DNA of 64,000 bases, from NCBI GenBank assembly GCA_026119855.1, contig JAOWBW010000105.1, positions 806,001 through 870,000 on the forward strand, in the 5' to 3' direction. Below the pieces are notes generated by a model. It was not told the DNA's origin and made no database searches. It saw only the letters and a list, made by a program, of their open reading frames with translations. Positions 22,229 to 33,181 of this stretch are shown here, piece after piece. This DNA is from Campanula takesimana (taxonomy: Eukaryota > Streptophyta > Magnoliopsida > Asterales > Campanulaceae). Positions within the stretch are counted from its first letter, which is position 1; each line of letters starts with the position of its first letter. Both the position numbers and the translations under genes were made by a program.

Positions 22229-23399
22229 TGTTAGGTTATTTTCCGCAAGTGCACGGGTTATTGTAGTATAGATAGTGCAAGAGCGGGTCGATCCACGAGG
22301 ACAACTTACTTTTAAAAAATGTTTTGCTTTGAAAAAGAAATAAAAAAAGAGAATGATTAGGGGTATAGAATTTGTTTGTCACTAACTAGAAATGATTGCA
22401 AAATACTCTTAACTTAGATTAAAAACTCTTTATATTTAATAAATTCCTGGGATTGGGACTTAAACTATCATACGTTCATCATTTTATTATGCTCTCTTTT
22501 AGATTAAAGGTTTCATTTTAAACAAGGGTGGTACGCTATGTTGTGTCAACTTCTTAATTAAGGCTTAAAACACATGTATTTTAATACTAATTATGCCCTA
22601 TCTCTCGATGGCCCATAATTAGTAAAAAATCCATTAAGTTCTTATAAAAATTCCACGTACTTCCACTCAAGGAGCACCCATAGGCCATTAATCTATTCTC
22701 GTGATTAATGAAACCCAGTCAGTTCATATGGTTCCGTTAATCGAGATTCACCGCTAGGTCCTTCTCTCGATTAACTGAGGTTCATACAAAACATGGAGCT
22801 CATCATGGTTGTAGGCGTTTTGATACAATATGAAAGGATTGTTTAAGATGAAGAGAAGAAGAAAGAAAGCATAAATAAAAGTGATGAACAAATGATGTAA
22901 AGTATCCAATCCCAAGGAAAGAGAGGATTACTCACTAGTCATTTTATGTAAAATAAGACCATTTGCAATGGCCTATTTGATGGGTTATTGGATGGGGGTC
23001 AATAGGGGATGGGCTTGCAATGGGGTATTGAACACTTATTGAATGGGGGAGGGTATTGACCGGATCCAACACCCATTGATGCAGAAAATGGGGGCCAGCC
23101 GGAGACACGCGTCACGCCATGATAGGCGCCGACATGGCGCGTGCATGTCACGCGCGGCGAGGGAGAGTGAGGCGTGCGGAGAGGAGCCTTATCCCACCCA
23201 GCCAATCCCATTCAGCCACTTGTCCTCCGCTGGTTGGTCCGTTTTTTTTTTCTCACCCATTTTTTCAAACTGCATTATCTTTAAAAAAAAAAAAAAATAA
23301 TAAAAAAATTATACCAAAATTCAGCATTTTTTTTCCTCTATAAGTAGAGCCAAATTCCACTAGATTTCGACACCAAAAAAACCTCCTCTCTTTTGTGAA

Positions 23400-24559
23400 A
23401 TGGATCCTAATAATAACCATTTCAACCCCCAAAATTCAAGTAATTATCGTTTTCCTACAACAATCCTTCGATTTATCAATTTGATGGTCAGTCTTCCAAC
23501 CAACCACGTCCTTCAAATATACCAAATCAATCTTCCAGCCAACCATTTCCTCAAAATATACAAAATTTTTCTTATCCACCAAATTTCATGGCTTCGGCAG
23601 TGCCAAATTGGCCTCCTCCATATTATCCAATGCCAATGCAACCACCCCCACCACCTTATAATCCCTATATGCCAAGAAATGAAAATGTTAGTGGAACTGA
23701 ATCATCAGAATTTCCACTATATTCAACACAAGTGTCTCTGGGTATGTACGCCGGTGCTAACGATGCTACTCCAACTGAAGAGGTTTCAGGCACTGCCAAA
23801 AAAAGAAGCGCTAAATGGACAACGGAAGAAAATTTGGTGCTACTTAGTGGGTGGATTAAATATTCCACGGACAGTGTTATTGGAAGAAATCAGAAAATGG
23901 AGGCGTATTGGGGTAAGATTGCGCAATACTGTAACGAGCATTGTCAATTTGACCCTCCCCGTGATTTGATTGCATGCAGAAATCGACATAATTATATAAA
24001 CAAAATATTGGGTAAATGGGTAGGTGTTGTTAATAAAGCTAAGCGTATGAAACAAAGTGGGTGGTCAGAAAATGATGTTTTGGCAAATGCCCATGAACTA
24101 TATAAAAGTGATAACAATACCACTTTTACTTTGATGGAAGAGTGGAAGGCTGTTCGAGATGAACCACGTTATGCAAGTCAAATAGGAGGAAATACGGGAT
24201 CTGATAGCAGTGGATCCAAGAGAGCACGTACAGATGATGTAGTTGATTCAAACTCGATTGGATCAATTCCTCGTCCTATGGGTAGGGAGGCAGCTAAGAG
24301 AAGAGGGAAAAAAAAAGATAAGGGAGTAGGCTTGACACCGGTAAAAGAAGAGTGGGAAGAATATAAAAAATTCAGAGAGAAAGATTTGGAAAAAATGGAA
24401 AAATTAGTCATACAACAAGAGCTCATAGTTAATGCTTCAATCGAGAAGACTCGGGCAAAAAATAGAAAAATATGGATGAAGTTAAAAGAGAAGGGCCATC
24501 TCGATGAGCATGAGCAAATGCTTTTTGACCAGTTGACTGCTGAGCTGTTTGGCAATTAA
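23400..24559 (+). pseudogene. Harbinger ORF1, Myb/SANT-like DNA-binding protein (one frameshift)
   Basis: In PIF/Harbinger elements ORF1 binds the terminal DNA and helps import the transposase. The ATG at 23400 begins MDPNNNHFNPQNS, which parallels the fused remnant at 61. The frame is lost at about 23455; the continuation, in the next frame, is open to the stop at 24557-24559. From the internal ATG at 23588 the protein is 323 aa: Pro-rich 1-30, Myb-like 73-150 (SAKWTTEENLVLLSGWIKYS, RNRHNYINKILGKWVG), basic KRRGKKKDKG as a likely nuclear signal, charged helical C-terminus. It may function from 23588. Confidence 0.85.
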
Positions 24560-24903
24560 TTTTCTGCTTTAATGTTTGTTTTTTAATTTTATGTCAGTTT
24601 TATGTAATGATGTACTACTTTAATGTGTGTTTTCTATTTTATGTCAGTTACCTGCAATAATGTACTCGCCTTATCTTTTAATTAAATCTATTTAATTCTA
24701 GCTTTGGAATCCGTCAATTCAACCACTCAACTGAATCCTTATCCTTTAATTAACTTGATTTAATTCTATTTCAAATCCGTCAATTTCAACCACTCAATTT
24801 CTCTATAAATAATACTCTCTTCCTTCATTCTTCCTACACCAAATACACTCTCCTTTCTTTCTTCCTACATCAAACACTCTCTCTTTTCCTTCTTCCAACA
24901 TCA

Positions 24904-26171
24904 ATGGATCCATCCAAATTTCCATTTTTTGATATCGAAGCCTACAAAAGGCAATATGAAATTGAGGATAGATTTATTGTGAACCGGTTTTTTCAACCCG
25001 AAACACAAAAAAAACCCGAAAATATTTCAAAAGAGATCACGCTTTGCACAATAAGAGTCTGGTCGAAGACTACTTTTCCGAAAATGCTAGGTACAAAGAT
25101 TTTTTTCGCCTACGATATCGGATGGAGAAACATGTATTCCTTCGCATTGTCGCGGACCTATCAAACCATGACGAATACTTCACACAAAGATTTGATGCTG
25201 CCGGCAAAGAAGGGCTATCTCCAGAAGCAAAATGTACCACAGCCATGCGAATGTTAGCATATGGTATGTCCGCCGATCAAATTGATGAATACATAAAAAT
25301 TGGAGGAAGTACAGCGTTGGAGACGTTACGTAGATTTTGCACTGGGGTCATTCAGTTGTATGAGCAAGAGTACTTGAGAGCCCCAAACGAAGCTGACTTG
25401 CAAAGAATACTTGACGTTAATGAGCAGCGGGGGTTCCCAGGGATGATCGGGAGCATTGATTGCATGCACTGGGAATGGAAAAATTGTCCCACTGGTTGGG
25501 AAGGTCAATTTACTAGAGGTGATAAGGGAACCACCACGGTTATCCTTGAAGCAGTTGCCACTCAAGATTTATGGATTTGGCATGCCTTTTTCGGATGTCC
25601 AGGAACATTGAACGATATAAATGTTCTGGACCGATCGCCAGTGTTCGATCGTCTTGAACAAGGAAATACTCCACGAGTCAATTTCTTTGTGAATCAACAT
25701 CCATATGATATGACGTATTATCTTGCTGACGGTATCTACCCTAATTATCCAACTTTCGTCAAATCGGTTAAACTTCCTCAAAGTGAAGAAGACAAGCTAT
25801 TTGCGAAATTTCAAGAAGGCTGTCGGAAGGATATAGAACGTGCATTTGGAGTGCTCCAAGCTCGATTCAAAATCATCCGAGAACCATGTCGAATGTGGCA
25901 GATGAAGGACTTGGCTCTAATCATGAGGTCATGTATCATATTACATAATATGATTGTTGAGGATGAACGGGATACATATACTCAGAATTGGCTTGACTTT
26001 AATGATCAATCCGAGGCAAGCGGATCTGGTAATCAGCAACCATTCTCGACTGAGATATTACCTGCATTTGAAGATCATGTACGTACTAGAACGGAATTGC
26101 GTGATTCAAGAGCTCATAAACAATTGCAGAAGGATCTAGTCAAGCACATATGGGCAAAGTTCGGAAATTAA
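24904..26171 (+). pseudogene. Harbinger transposase, DDE (DDE_Tnp_4 type), one frameshift
   Basis: ATG 24904 begins MDPSKFPFFDIEAYKRQYE. A run of eight A near 25006-25013 marks a frame change, after which family sequence continues unbroken to 26171 (DYFSENARYKDFFRLRYRM). Numbering the second frame from 25044, the probable catalytic residues are D139 (MIGSIDCMHW), D229 (YYLADGIYP) and E265 (DIERAFGVLQARF). HNMIVEDER and the basic end KDLVKHIWAKFGN are also typical. The active site is preserved, so only the indel prevents a full product. Acts in the nucleus with ORF1. Confidence 0.9.
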
Positions 26172-26643
26172 TAATTTAATAGTTTTATTGCATTGTGAGT
26201 CGAGTCTATTGTATCGTTTGTTTTTTTTTCTTTCATTACTTGTATCGCGAGTTAAGCTTATTGTAACTTTTTTTTGTTTAATAATAATTATCGTTATTTC
26301 TCGTATTTATTTAATTACAATTAAAAAAACATTAATTAAGTGTGATTTTTTTAATTATAAATTATTATTATTATTATCCCGAAAATATAATTATTATTAT
26401 TAATTATTATTATTATTATTATTTTACTAATCATAAAAATAAAAGATATAAAATAAAATAAAAGTGGTGGGGTAGGATGATGAGTTGGGAGGGTGTTGAA
26501 TGGAAAGTATTAAATAAGCCATTGGAAGGTGTAAAAGTTGATGGGTTGTTGAATGAGTAGGTGGATGGAGAGAGAAGATGAGGTGGAGTGATAAAGTGGG
26601 TGTTGGATGGAATTGAGTTATTGAACCATTGTGGATGGTCTAA

Positions 26644-26864
26644 GAACAAGCATTAAAATAAGGATAAAGGAAGAAATACTTATTCAGATTTGATATGGAA
26701 ATATAAGGCAAGTTGAAGAAAACCTCGAGAACTTTTATTACTTCACCCTTTGAATGTATTGAAACACTTTTGTGAATGAAAAATAACAATATAATGAGAC
26801 TAAAATTTGCTAGAGTAATATTACAATGATTTCTGGATTTTTCTAACTAATGATTTTTACTTCT
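26644..26864. other. Right half of the split LTR, non-coding
   Basis: AT-rich LTR sequence between the Harbinger and the minus-strand TATA box; no gene. Confidence 0.6.
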
Positions 26865-26944
26865 ATTTATAAGCCTTGGAGGAGGGGAAGGAATCTTCAC
26901 AAAAACTGGAAATTCACGAAAAGGCATTCCTGAACAGGTGCACT

Positions 26945-27054
26945 GGCACGGTCGTGCCTTGTATTTTGGCACGGTCGTGCCATAATTTGATCTCAGGTGA
27001 TTCTTCTCGGTGGATTTGGCATGGTCGTGCCATTTTCATAGGCACGGTCGTGCC
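26945..27054. promoter_or_regulatory. Phased CGNNCG palindrome cassette, copy C
   Basis: Four copies of GGCACGGTCGTGCC (one with T for C), centres 26951.5, 26974.5, 27024.5 and 27047.5. Both pairs are 23 bp apart and the pairs are separated by 50 bp. The nearest site is 73 bp upstream of the minus-strand TATA box at 26864-26872, placing it in the LTR's U3. Confidence 0.75.
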
Positions 27055-27309
27055 AGGCAATAATTCTGACTTTTCTTCCTTTTTCTTCCCGGCTTGATCC
27101 ATATCACTCCGATTGTTCATTTTCACCACTTAAGCATTATTCTTGCCCAAAAAGTTCCCTAAAAATCTGTTTCATCCACAAACACTACCAACAAGCATAA
27201 TATCCAAAAATAAAGATAAAAAATGAATTAAATAATTAGATTTTAACTATATTAAGATAAAAAGATGTAATATTTAGACCCTAAATGACTATAAAATAGC
27301 CATTTATCA

Positions 27310-27500
27310 CCTTGCCTTTGTTTGTCTACATTGTACTTGATGAATGCATGCCTTGTCTTTCATTTTTTTATGCCGTCTCATTTATTTGTATATGCCTGTT
27401 ATTGATTTAATTTATGTATTGCCTAGTTATTGTCTTGCCTTTTGTTTGTCTGCCTTGGCCTTGATCAAATGTCTGCCTTTCTTTAAATTTATATGCCTGG
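27310..27500. repeat. ATGCC array, right fragment
   Basis: Continues the array split by the two insertions (GCCTTTGTTTGTCTGCC, GCCTTGATCAAATG). Confidence 0.75.
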
Positions 27501-27788
27501 TGATCGATTAATCTATTAAAAGTTGATCTAAGTGACTCAATTGATGAAACAGGCATAAAATTTTCCAGATTTTCTTCCATATGAGCGACGACGTCTGGAT
27601 CTACCGGCCAATATAATAAGCCCAATCTATAAATTAGGGCTGTAGATATGCATGCTACAATCTCATTTGGATTTCCTTTTCCTCTATTCTTTTTAGGTCC
27701 TTTTTTGTGGTCTGTAAAAAAAGTGGTTTCTGGTTATGTCACTTTCACACTTTGTAAGCAATTTGGAGGGGAGATAAGGAAATCGTTA
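27501..27788. other. Intergenic
   Basis: A minus-strand 72-codon frame crosses here (27407-27625), but half of it is array sequence and I recognise no domain. Confidence 0.4.
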
Positions 27789-28112
27789 CTCCATCCGTCC
27801 CACCACAAGTAGGACTAGAGGAGTTTGCACATTAATTAAGAAAAATTAGTAAATGTGTGGTAGAAAATGAAGAGAGAGAATGAGTGGAGTAAAGTAGTGG
27901 TGTTAGTTGAATTAATTGAGTGGTGGAAAATGAAGAGAGAGAATGAGTGGGATAAATAGCGGTATTTGTTGAATAAATTGAGTGTGAAAAATGAAGAGAG
28001 AGAATGAGTGGGGCTGAAACATTTTCATTTTGATCAGTCTCGCTTTTAGTTTTAGTGGGACGTCCTAAAAAGAAAAAAAGTAAACTTATGCATGCTGAGA
28101 CGACGGAGGGAG
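27789..28112. mobile_element. Stowaway-type MITE (GAAAATGAAGAG family), 324 bp
   Basis: CTCCATCCGTCCCACCACAAG to GAGACGACGGAGGGAG, TA at both sides. Inside, GTGGAAAATGAAGAGAGAG recurs about every 60 bp. Confidence 0.85.
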
Positions 28113-28325
28113 TAGTGAGTAAGTGTTGCGTTCCAAATAAGAAAAACAAACTACTCTCTCTAAACATACATGAATGACCATTTATTTTTTAAAAATATTG
28201 TCTAAAAAAAAAAAATACTTCTTTGTAAAAAAATTATGATTTTTTTTTTCTTTCGTTAAAATTATTTTATTCTTTATCTATTTGCAAAATTAGAATTTAA
28301 GAAGGTGATCACAAACAAATTCATA

Positions 28326-29169
28326 CTCCCTCCGTCCCATTTGAAGCTTCACCTTTTACCCAAAAGGGTGTCCCGTTAAAAGCTTCATCCTTTCCTAAAA
28401 TAGTAAAAAATGTAGGCCCCACTTGTCATACCCACTCCTTCTTCCTCTCACATACTTAAATTATGGGGCCCACTTGTCATACCTACTAACTTTTCCCTCT
28501 CACATATTTAAATTGTAGGCCCCACTTGTCATACCCACTAACTTCTTCCCTCTCACAACCATTCTTAGGCTCCACTTGTCATACCTACTAACTTTCCGAA
28601 AAATGAAAATGTTTTCCGGAAAATATTTTCATATGAGCAAAAAATAATTTAATATGAGAAAAAACTTATTATGAGAAAAAATTGAATGGAGGTGGGATGG
28701 GTAGTTTGGGGGGTGGGGGTGGGTAGGGTGAGGTGGGGGGTGGGTAAGGTGTTCAAAAATACTTTTTAATGTGTGTGAAAAGAAATTTTCGTTTTTGGGG
28801 GTGGGGCAGGTGTTCAAAAATAATTTTAATATTAGTGAATATATATATATATATATATATATATGTTTGGTGTTGGGGGGGTAGGGGGTGGGAAAGGGGC
28901 GAGGCGGAGGTGGAGTGTTCAAAAATAATTTTGTCTCATCATTATTTTCCCGAAAACATTTTCCTTAGGTGGAGGTAAAGAAAACGTTTTCCTTAGAAAA
29001 GGGGGAAATTCATTTTCCGGAAAACATTTTCCCTATTTTCTGGTGCTTAACAAACACCGAAAAACGCGGAAAATGTTTTCTGGTAAACAAACGGAGCCTT
29101 ACACTCATCACTTTTCTTAATTTGTGTGCCATCACATCAATGGTTAAGCTTCAAATGGGATGGATGGAG
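28326..29169. mobile_element. Large Stowaway-type MITE, 844 bp
   Basis: CTCCCTCCGTCCCATTTGAAG and CTTCAAATGGGATGGATGGAG are inverse ends; TA at 28324-28325 and 29170-29171. The centre has a G-rich strand (28684-28760, many GGGTGGG runs) that could form quadruplexes, and a (TA)n run at 28841-28864. Confidence 0.8.
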
Positions 29170-29271
29170 TATACGTTTTACTAAAATTTACGGTATATTG
29201 ATTTTCTATTAAAATAAATTCAAAGTAAAAAAAAGAAAACATCCATTTTAATACAAATGGAGTATATTATA

Positions 29272-29531
29272 CTCCCTCTGTCCCTAAATGAGTGTCCATT
29301 GTCAAAAAATATTTGTCCCAAAATGAGTGTTTTTTTTTAACATAACTTTGTCCCTAAATGTTTTTTTTTTTTTTTTCATTTTTTTTATCGGTCTCTTTAT
29401 ACGTGCAAAACTAAATGTTTAGAAAGGAGATTACGAGATTATATATGAATCTTTGCCACCAAATCGTACAAATAGTTGAGTTTTCAGATGTCCCTTAAAA
29501 TAAAATTTGGACACTCATTTAGGGACAGAGG
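29272..29531. mobile_element. Stowaway-type MITE, 260 bp
   Basis: CTCCCTCTGTCCCTAAATGAG and CTCATTTAGGGACAGAGG are inverse; TA on both sides. It lies about 420 bp upstream of the kelch start codon. Confidence 0.85.
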
Positions 29532-29954
29532 TAGTACAATTTTACCGCGGTAAAAGTAGTTTTTAAATAAATAAAACACATTCATCATAATAATCAGTAA
29601 GACGTTGACAAGTTGACTATAATACTTGCGAAAGTGATGAGCAAAACAAATTGGTGTTCCATAAATTACTTGGGATTGTCTCAGTCCTTAGCCCGTCTTT
29701 GAATTCACCAACAAAACCCTAAAAGACATTAGAATAGACATTGGCCACCCAAAATAATTAATTTAACAACAAGAAAATCTCCTTGTTTATTTTTTGGAGC
29801 AAAGAAAACTCCTTGTTAACTACATCAGAAATCATATTTTCTATCACCAATAATGTAAATCCCTCCTTGTATCACCCGCCGCTCTATTTTATAACTCCCT
29901 ATATTTACATTTCCCATTTCTTGCCCAAAAACCACCACTCACTTGTCCAATTCA
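29532..29954 (+). promoter_or_regulatory. Upstream region of the kelch gene
   Basis: AT-rich. A weak TATA candidate CTATTTTATAAC at 29884-29895 lies about 60 bp before the ATG. No other motif is convincing. Confidence 0.4.
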
Positions 29955-31075
29955 ATGGGTTCATTACACTCTCCACCACCCTCCTCCGCCACTACACCAC
30001 CTTCCTCCTCTGCCACCGCACCACCACCGTCACCGGAAAATGTCACCACCCATAACCATCTTGTCTACGCCGTGTTTTCCTCTAGAGAAAATTCACAAAG
30101 CACTAATTTCTCGACCGTTATAGGGTGCTACGATCCCTCCATCAACACATGGAGTCAAGAATGTTTAATCCCAGATTTGAAAGAGAATGAAGTTTTGAAA
30201 GGGTTCTCAATGATTTCAATTGATGATTCAATTTACATAATTGGTGGCCGATTGAGTCGTAAAGAAAAAAGTCAACTGTCTGACCAAATTGCTGAGGTGG
30301 ATGTTGAGGTACGGTCAACCGTTCTACGTTACAATGTAACCTCCAAAACATGGTCCACGTGTGCGCCACTCAATGTGCCAAGGTGTGACTTTGCATGTGA
30401 CGTGAGCAACGGTAAGATCTACGTGGCAGGTGGCCAGTCCACCCTGGCAAGTGCCAGGGGTATTTCAAATGCTGAGTTGTACGATCCCTCACTTGACACG
30501 TGGGCGACTTTGCCAAACATGAACACATCACGATACAAGTGTGTAGGGGTGATGTGGCAAGGAAAATTTCACGTGATTGGTGGATTCGCAATTAGTGGGG
30601 TCGATCGTAGTTCTGCAGAAGTGTACGATGAACAAAGTCAAAAGTGGAATCTCATGACGGGTATGTGGCAGTTAGACATACCTCCTAATCAAATTGTCAT
30701 GGTTGAGGGTAAATTATTTAGCTCAGGCGATTGCCTAAATGCATGGAAAGGACAAATCGAGGCATTTGATAGGAACTCAAGATTTGGTACATAGTCGAGG
30801 GGTCACAAAAGAAAAGCCTCACATCGCCTTTGTGTACATTTACTGGCGAACCGATTCGCCGGTTGTGCTTAACTATGGCACCGATCGGGACTCATTTGTA
30901 CATTATTGCGGGATATCGGATGGCTGGAGATGATTACTCAACATCTTGTACAATGTCAATGGTCCACCGATTTGACACATCAGCTACCACTGATGCCTGG
31001 ATAAGCTTTGATCCAATGGAATTGGATGGGGAGAGAGAGCTTTGTAGCCACTGTTGTGTAGTTCGACTTCAATGA
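29955..31075 (+). CDS. Kelch-repeat (galactose-oxidase-like propeller) protein, one frameshift
   Basis: Single exon. The ATG at 29955 begins MGSLHSPPPSSATTP. A Pro/Ser/Thr-rich start (1-30) is followed by kelch blades with the double Gly at residues 97-98 (SIYIIGG), 159-160 (KIYVAGG) and 209-210 (KFHVIGG), each with a downstream Tyr/Trp blade strand (SPSLDTWATLP-like repeats). The frame is lost at residue 272 (about 30773), where one G of a short run appears to be missing; the next frame continues with kelch-like sequence (LKIWYIVEGSQKK, THLYIIAGYRM) to the stop at 31073-31075, about 373 codons in all. No F-box precedes the propeller. Kelch propellers bind partner proteins; the partner is unknown. 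Confidence 0.85.
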
Positions 31076-31300
31076 TATCTCAAACTAGCATTCACCTTCC
31101 GGGTCATGTTCAAGGATCACATGTATGTGTTTGAAAATTCAAATCCTATTAAAAATTGAAACGATTTTGTAAAGGGGAGGGCTGCCCAAATGTGTAGCTC
31201 CACTAATACTATAAATCATAATTAATAAAGTTTCAGTTTTAGCTTATCACATTTAGTTACATTGTTAAACTATTAAATAAAGGAAGTTTGGTATAAAAAA
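31076..31300 (+). other. 3' flank of the kelch gene
   Basis: Likely 3' UTR; an AATAAAG candidate polyadenylation signal lies at about 31223. Confidence 0.45.
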
Positions 31301-32472
31301 TGTTGGATAAAATCTTGTAAATATCGAAAGGAAAACGACTAAATATTGAAATACAATATACAACAATAAAGAATGAAAAGAAACAATATAAACGTCTTTG
31401 ATCTCTTGTATCTGAGTCGTGTGTAGCACACTCTCCTTAAGACTTCGTCCCCTCTCTACGAGTGCTTGAGGTTTCAATGAGCGTTAGTCTCCCAGGATAA
31501 ACGGATTAACCGGAACCACCCGCACTTGAGCCTTCCGACGAAATGAACTAATATGCTTGGACAATATCACCAACAAAATATGTAAGAAGGCCAATGGAAG
31601 AAGCACAAGATCAAGAATGAAAGGGAGATTTGCTAGAACAAGTGTTTTATTTTGTGTGTTTTCATCTTTTCTCTTCTCTCTCAAAAAAGACTTGTGGTGT
31701 CTCTTTTTATAGCTCAAAACTCCCAAAAAGATTAATTCCCCAATCAATCTGACATATTGATGATCAACTTATTCAACAATTAAAATTGTCATCGATCTCT
31801 TTTGGAGTTTCATTTGCAAATAATAATGGATAATTAACTTTGGAAGTTACTCTTTGAATTATAATTCAATGAAAAGTGGCAAAAACTATCAACTAGTTTT
31901 ACTTTTCACATGTGAGACAAACTCACTTTTCTAACTTCCATTCATTTATTTATTTGAGATATATATTTTATCATTCAATCTTCAAATTGAACCAATAAAT
32001 ATATCATTTCATGTTCTCACGGAGTGAATATGAACTCACGATAATCTTTGTCCAACGACAAATGATTCTTGCAAGAAAATGTGCACAATTTTCTTCACAC
32101 ACAACACACTTTTCCAACCTAAAACACCCCCGCACATCAAGAGCCTAGTAAAGGGTCCCACAAATGCATGAAGCTAGCTGCTTTCATGACTTGAATCCAT
32201 AAGCTCAATGTCACACTATAACACACATACCACATCACCAAGACTCTGCTTCATATTTTGATATTCAATCATGGCCTTAATATCTTAAAATGGGACCCTC
32301 GTTTGCTTAAACTTAAGATGATTTGATTATAACAATAACTCGTGGTCAAATCATCTCTTTACATATATTACCAAATTAAGAATGTGCGTAATTGTACTAT
32401 TTCCTTACTTTTCAAGTGAGCCATTCGGGAGTATATGGTTTGATATCCATTTTTGTGAAGGAAGTATCAACA
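31301..32472 (-). mobile_element. LTR-like sequence, boundaries uncertain
   Basis: Starts TGTTGGATAAAATC and ends GTATCAACA. A minus-strand CTATAAAAAGAG (plus about 31702-31713) would be its TATA box. I found no matching target duplication, so it may be truncated. A stop-free 87-codon minus-strand frame at 31484-31747 has no domain. Confidence 0.45.
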
Positions 32473-32492
32473 TAATATTCATTGTTGGACCT

Positions 32493-33176
32493 TGTTAGAG
32501 CAATAAACAAGACTTGATAAGAAAAGCAAGCAATTACAAGAACACAAATTTACATGGTTCACCAACTTGGCTACGTCCACGGGGAGGGGAGAGAATATTA
32601 TTATCAATCTGGAGAAACGATTACAAGATCACACTATTACTGCTGCACGAATTTTGATCACAAAATTCCTGACTGTGCAACTATAGAATTACAGACCTCT
32701 CTGAGCACTCTAATAATTTGTCTGAGACGTTACAGCTTATTTTGATCTAAACTAATAGCCTCTATTTATACTAGTAAAAGTCTATCTCAAAATCTAGTAG
32801 GAACTTGGAATTCTAGTCTAAAACTGACTCGAAAACCTTCCTCCTGCGGAGCTGAAATTCTGCGACAAACTTGGACTAGTCTCGCCTGGTCCGCCCGGGT
32901 TAAAGGCTTGGTCCGGCCAGATCTGGCCTTGGTCCCGGTCGGATCTCCCTCTATACCCGGTCGGACCTATCCCCTTTTGTCAAACTCCTATTTCCGACGT
33001 CAAACTGATTCGGTCGGGTCCTTTTCCTGGTGCGCCCGGACCTTCTTTTGTGCGGTCAGGTCCTTTGTCTGGTGCGCCCTGACCTCCTCTTCTGTGCTCC
33101 GTCCCGGAATTACGAAATCGTTATGTTGTTTAATCCTTTAACTCGGCGTCCCAAATACAAAGGCATTAACCCAACA
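32493..33176 (-). mobile_element. Solo LTR, 684 bp
   Basis: TGTTAGAGC...ACCCAACA with TSD GACCT at 32488-32492 and 33177-33181. A minus-strand TATAAATAG (plus 32762-32770) gives the orientation. Carries an eight-site palindrome cassette. Confidence 0.85.
32889..33084. promoter_or_regulatory. Phased CGNNCG cassette, copy D (eight sites)
   Basis: Core centres at 32894.5, 32916.5, 32938.5 and 32960.5 (three successive 22-bp steps), then 33013.5, 33035.5, 33055.5 and 33077.5 (22, 20, 22). Cores are CGCCCG, CGGCCA, CGGTCG, CGGTCG, CGGTCG, CGCCCG, CGGTCA and CGCCCT. Flanks are less palindromic than in the other cassettes, but the phasing is the clearest. The nearest site is about 120 bp upstream of the minus-strand TATA box. 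Confidence 0.75.
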
Positions 33177-33181
33177 GACCT

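Larger units (their letters stand above)
22957..26640 (+). mobile_element. PIF/Harbinger transposon, 3684 bp, near complete
   Basis: 15-bp inverted ends GACCATTTGCAATGG (22957-22971) and CCATTGTGGATGGTC (26626-26640), three mismatches, flanked by TAA at 22954-22956 and 26641-26643. It has two genes in the usual order: a Myb/SANT-like ORF1 and a DDE transposase ORF2. Each is frameshifted near its N-terminus. The G+C-rich 5' region (23090-23230) differs from the AT-rich 3' tail. Confidence 0.93.
22229..27309 (-). mobile_element. Solo LTR of 1394 bp, split by a Harbinger transposon
   Basis: TGTTAGG...TTTATCA with TSD CCTTG at 22224-22228 and 27310-27314. Removing the Harbinger (22957-26640) and its TAA copy leaves 1394 bp. 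Orientation is minus, judged from TATAAATAG on the minus strand (plus 26864-26872), with the palindrome cassette upstream of it. The right-hand (5') part includes CCGCAAGTGCACGG and GGGTCGATCCACGAGGACA. No internal coding region or second LTR is seen. Confidence 0.85.

Noticed and set aside
23043..23343. Frames in the G+C-rich 5' part of the Harbinger element
   Set aside because: Opposed overlapping frames with no homology; this is the untranslated leader of ORF1.
26945..27054. CRISPR-like repeat and spacer appearance of the cassettes
   Set aside because: Plant nuclear context, repeats too short and few, spacers too short, no cas genes.
27407..27625. Minus-strand 72-codon frame
   Set aside because: Half is tandem-array sequence and the other half matches no family I know.
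30739..30933. Separate frame overlapping the kelch gene
   Set aside because: Shadow frame in the region where the kelch frame shifts; the true continuation is the frame ending at 31075.
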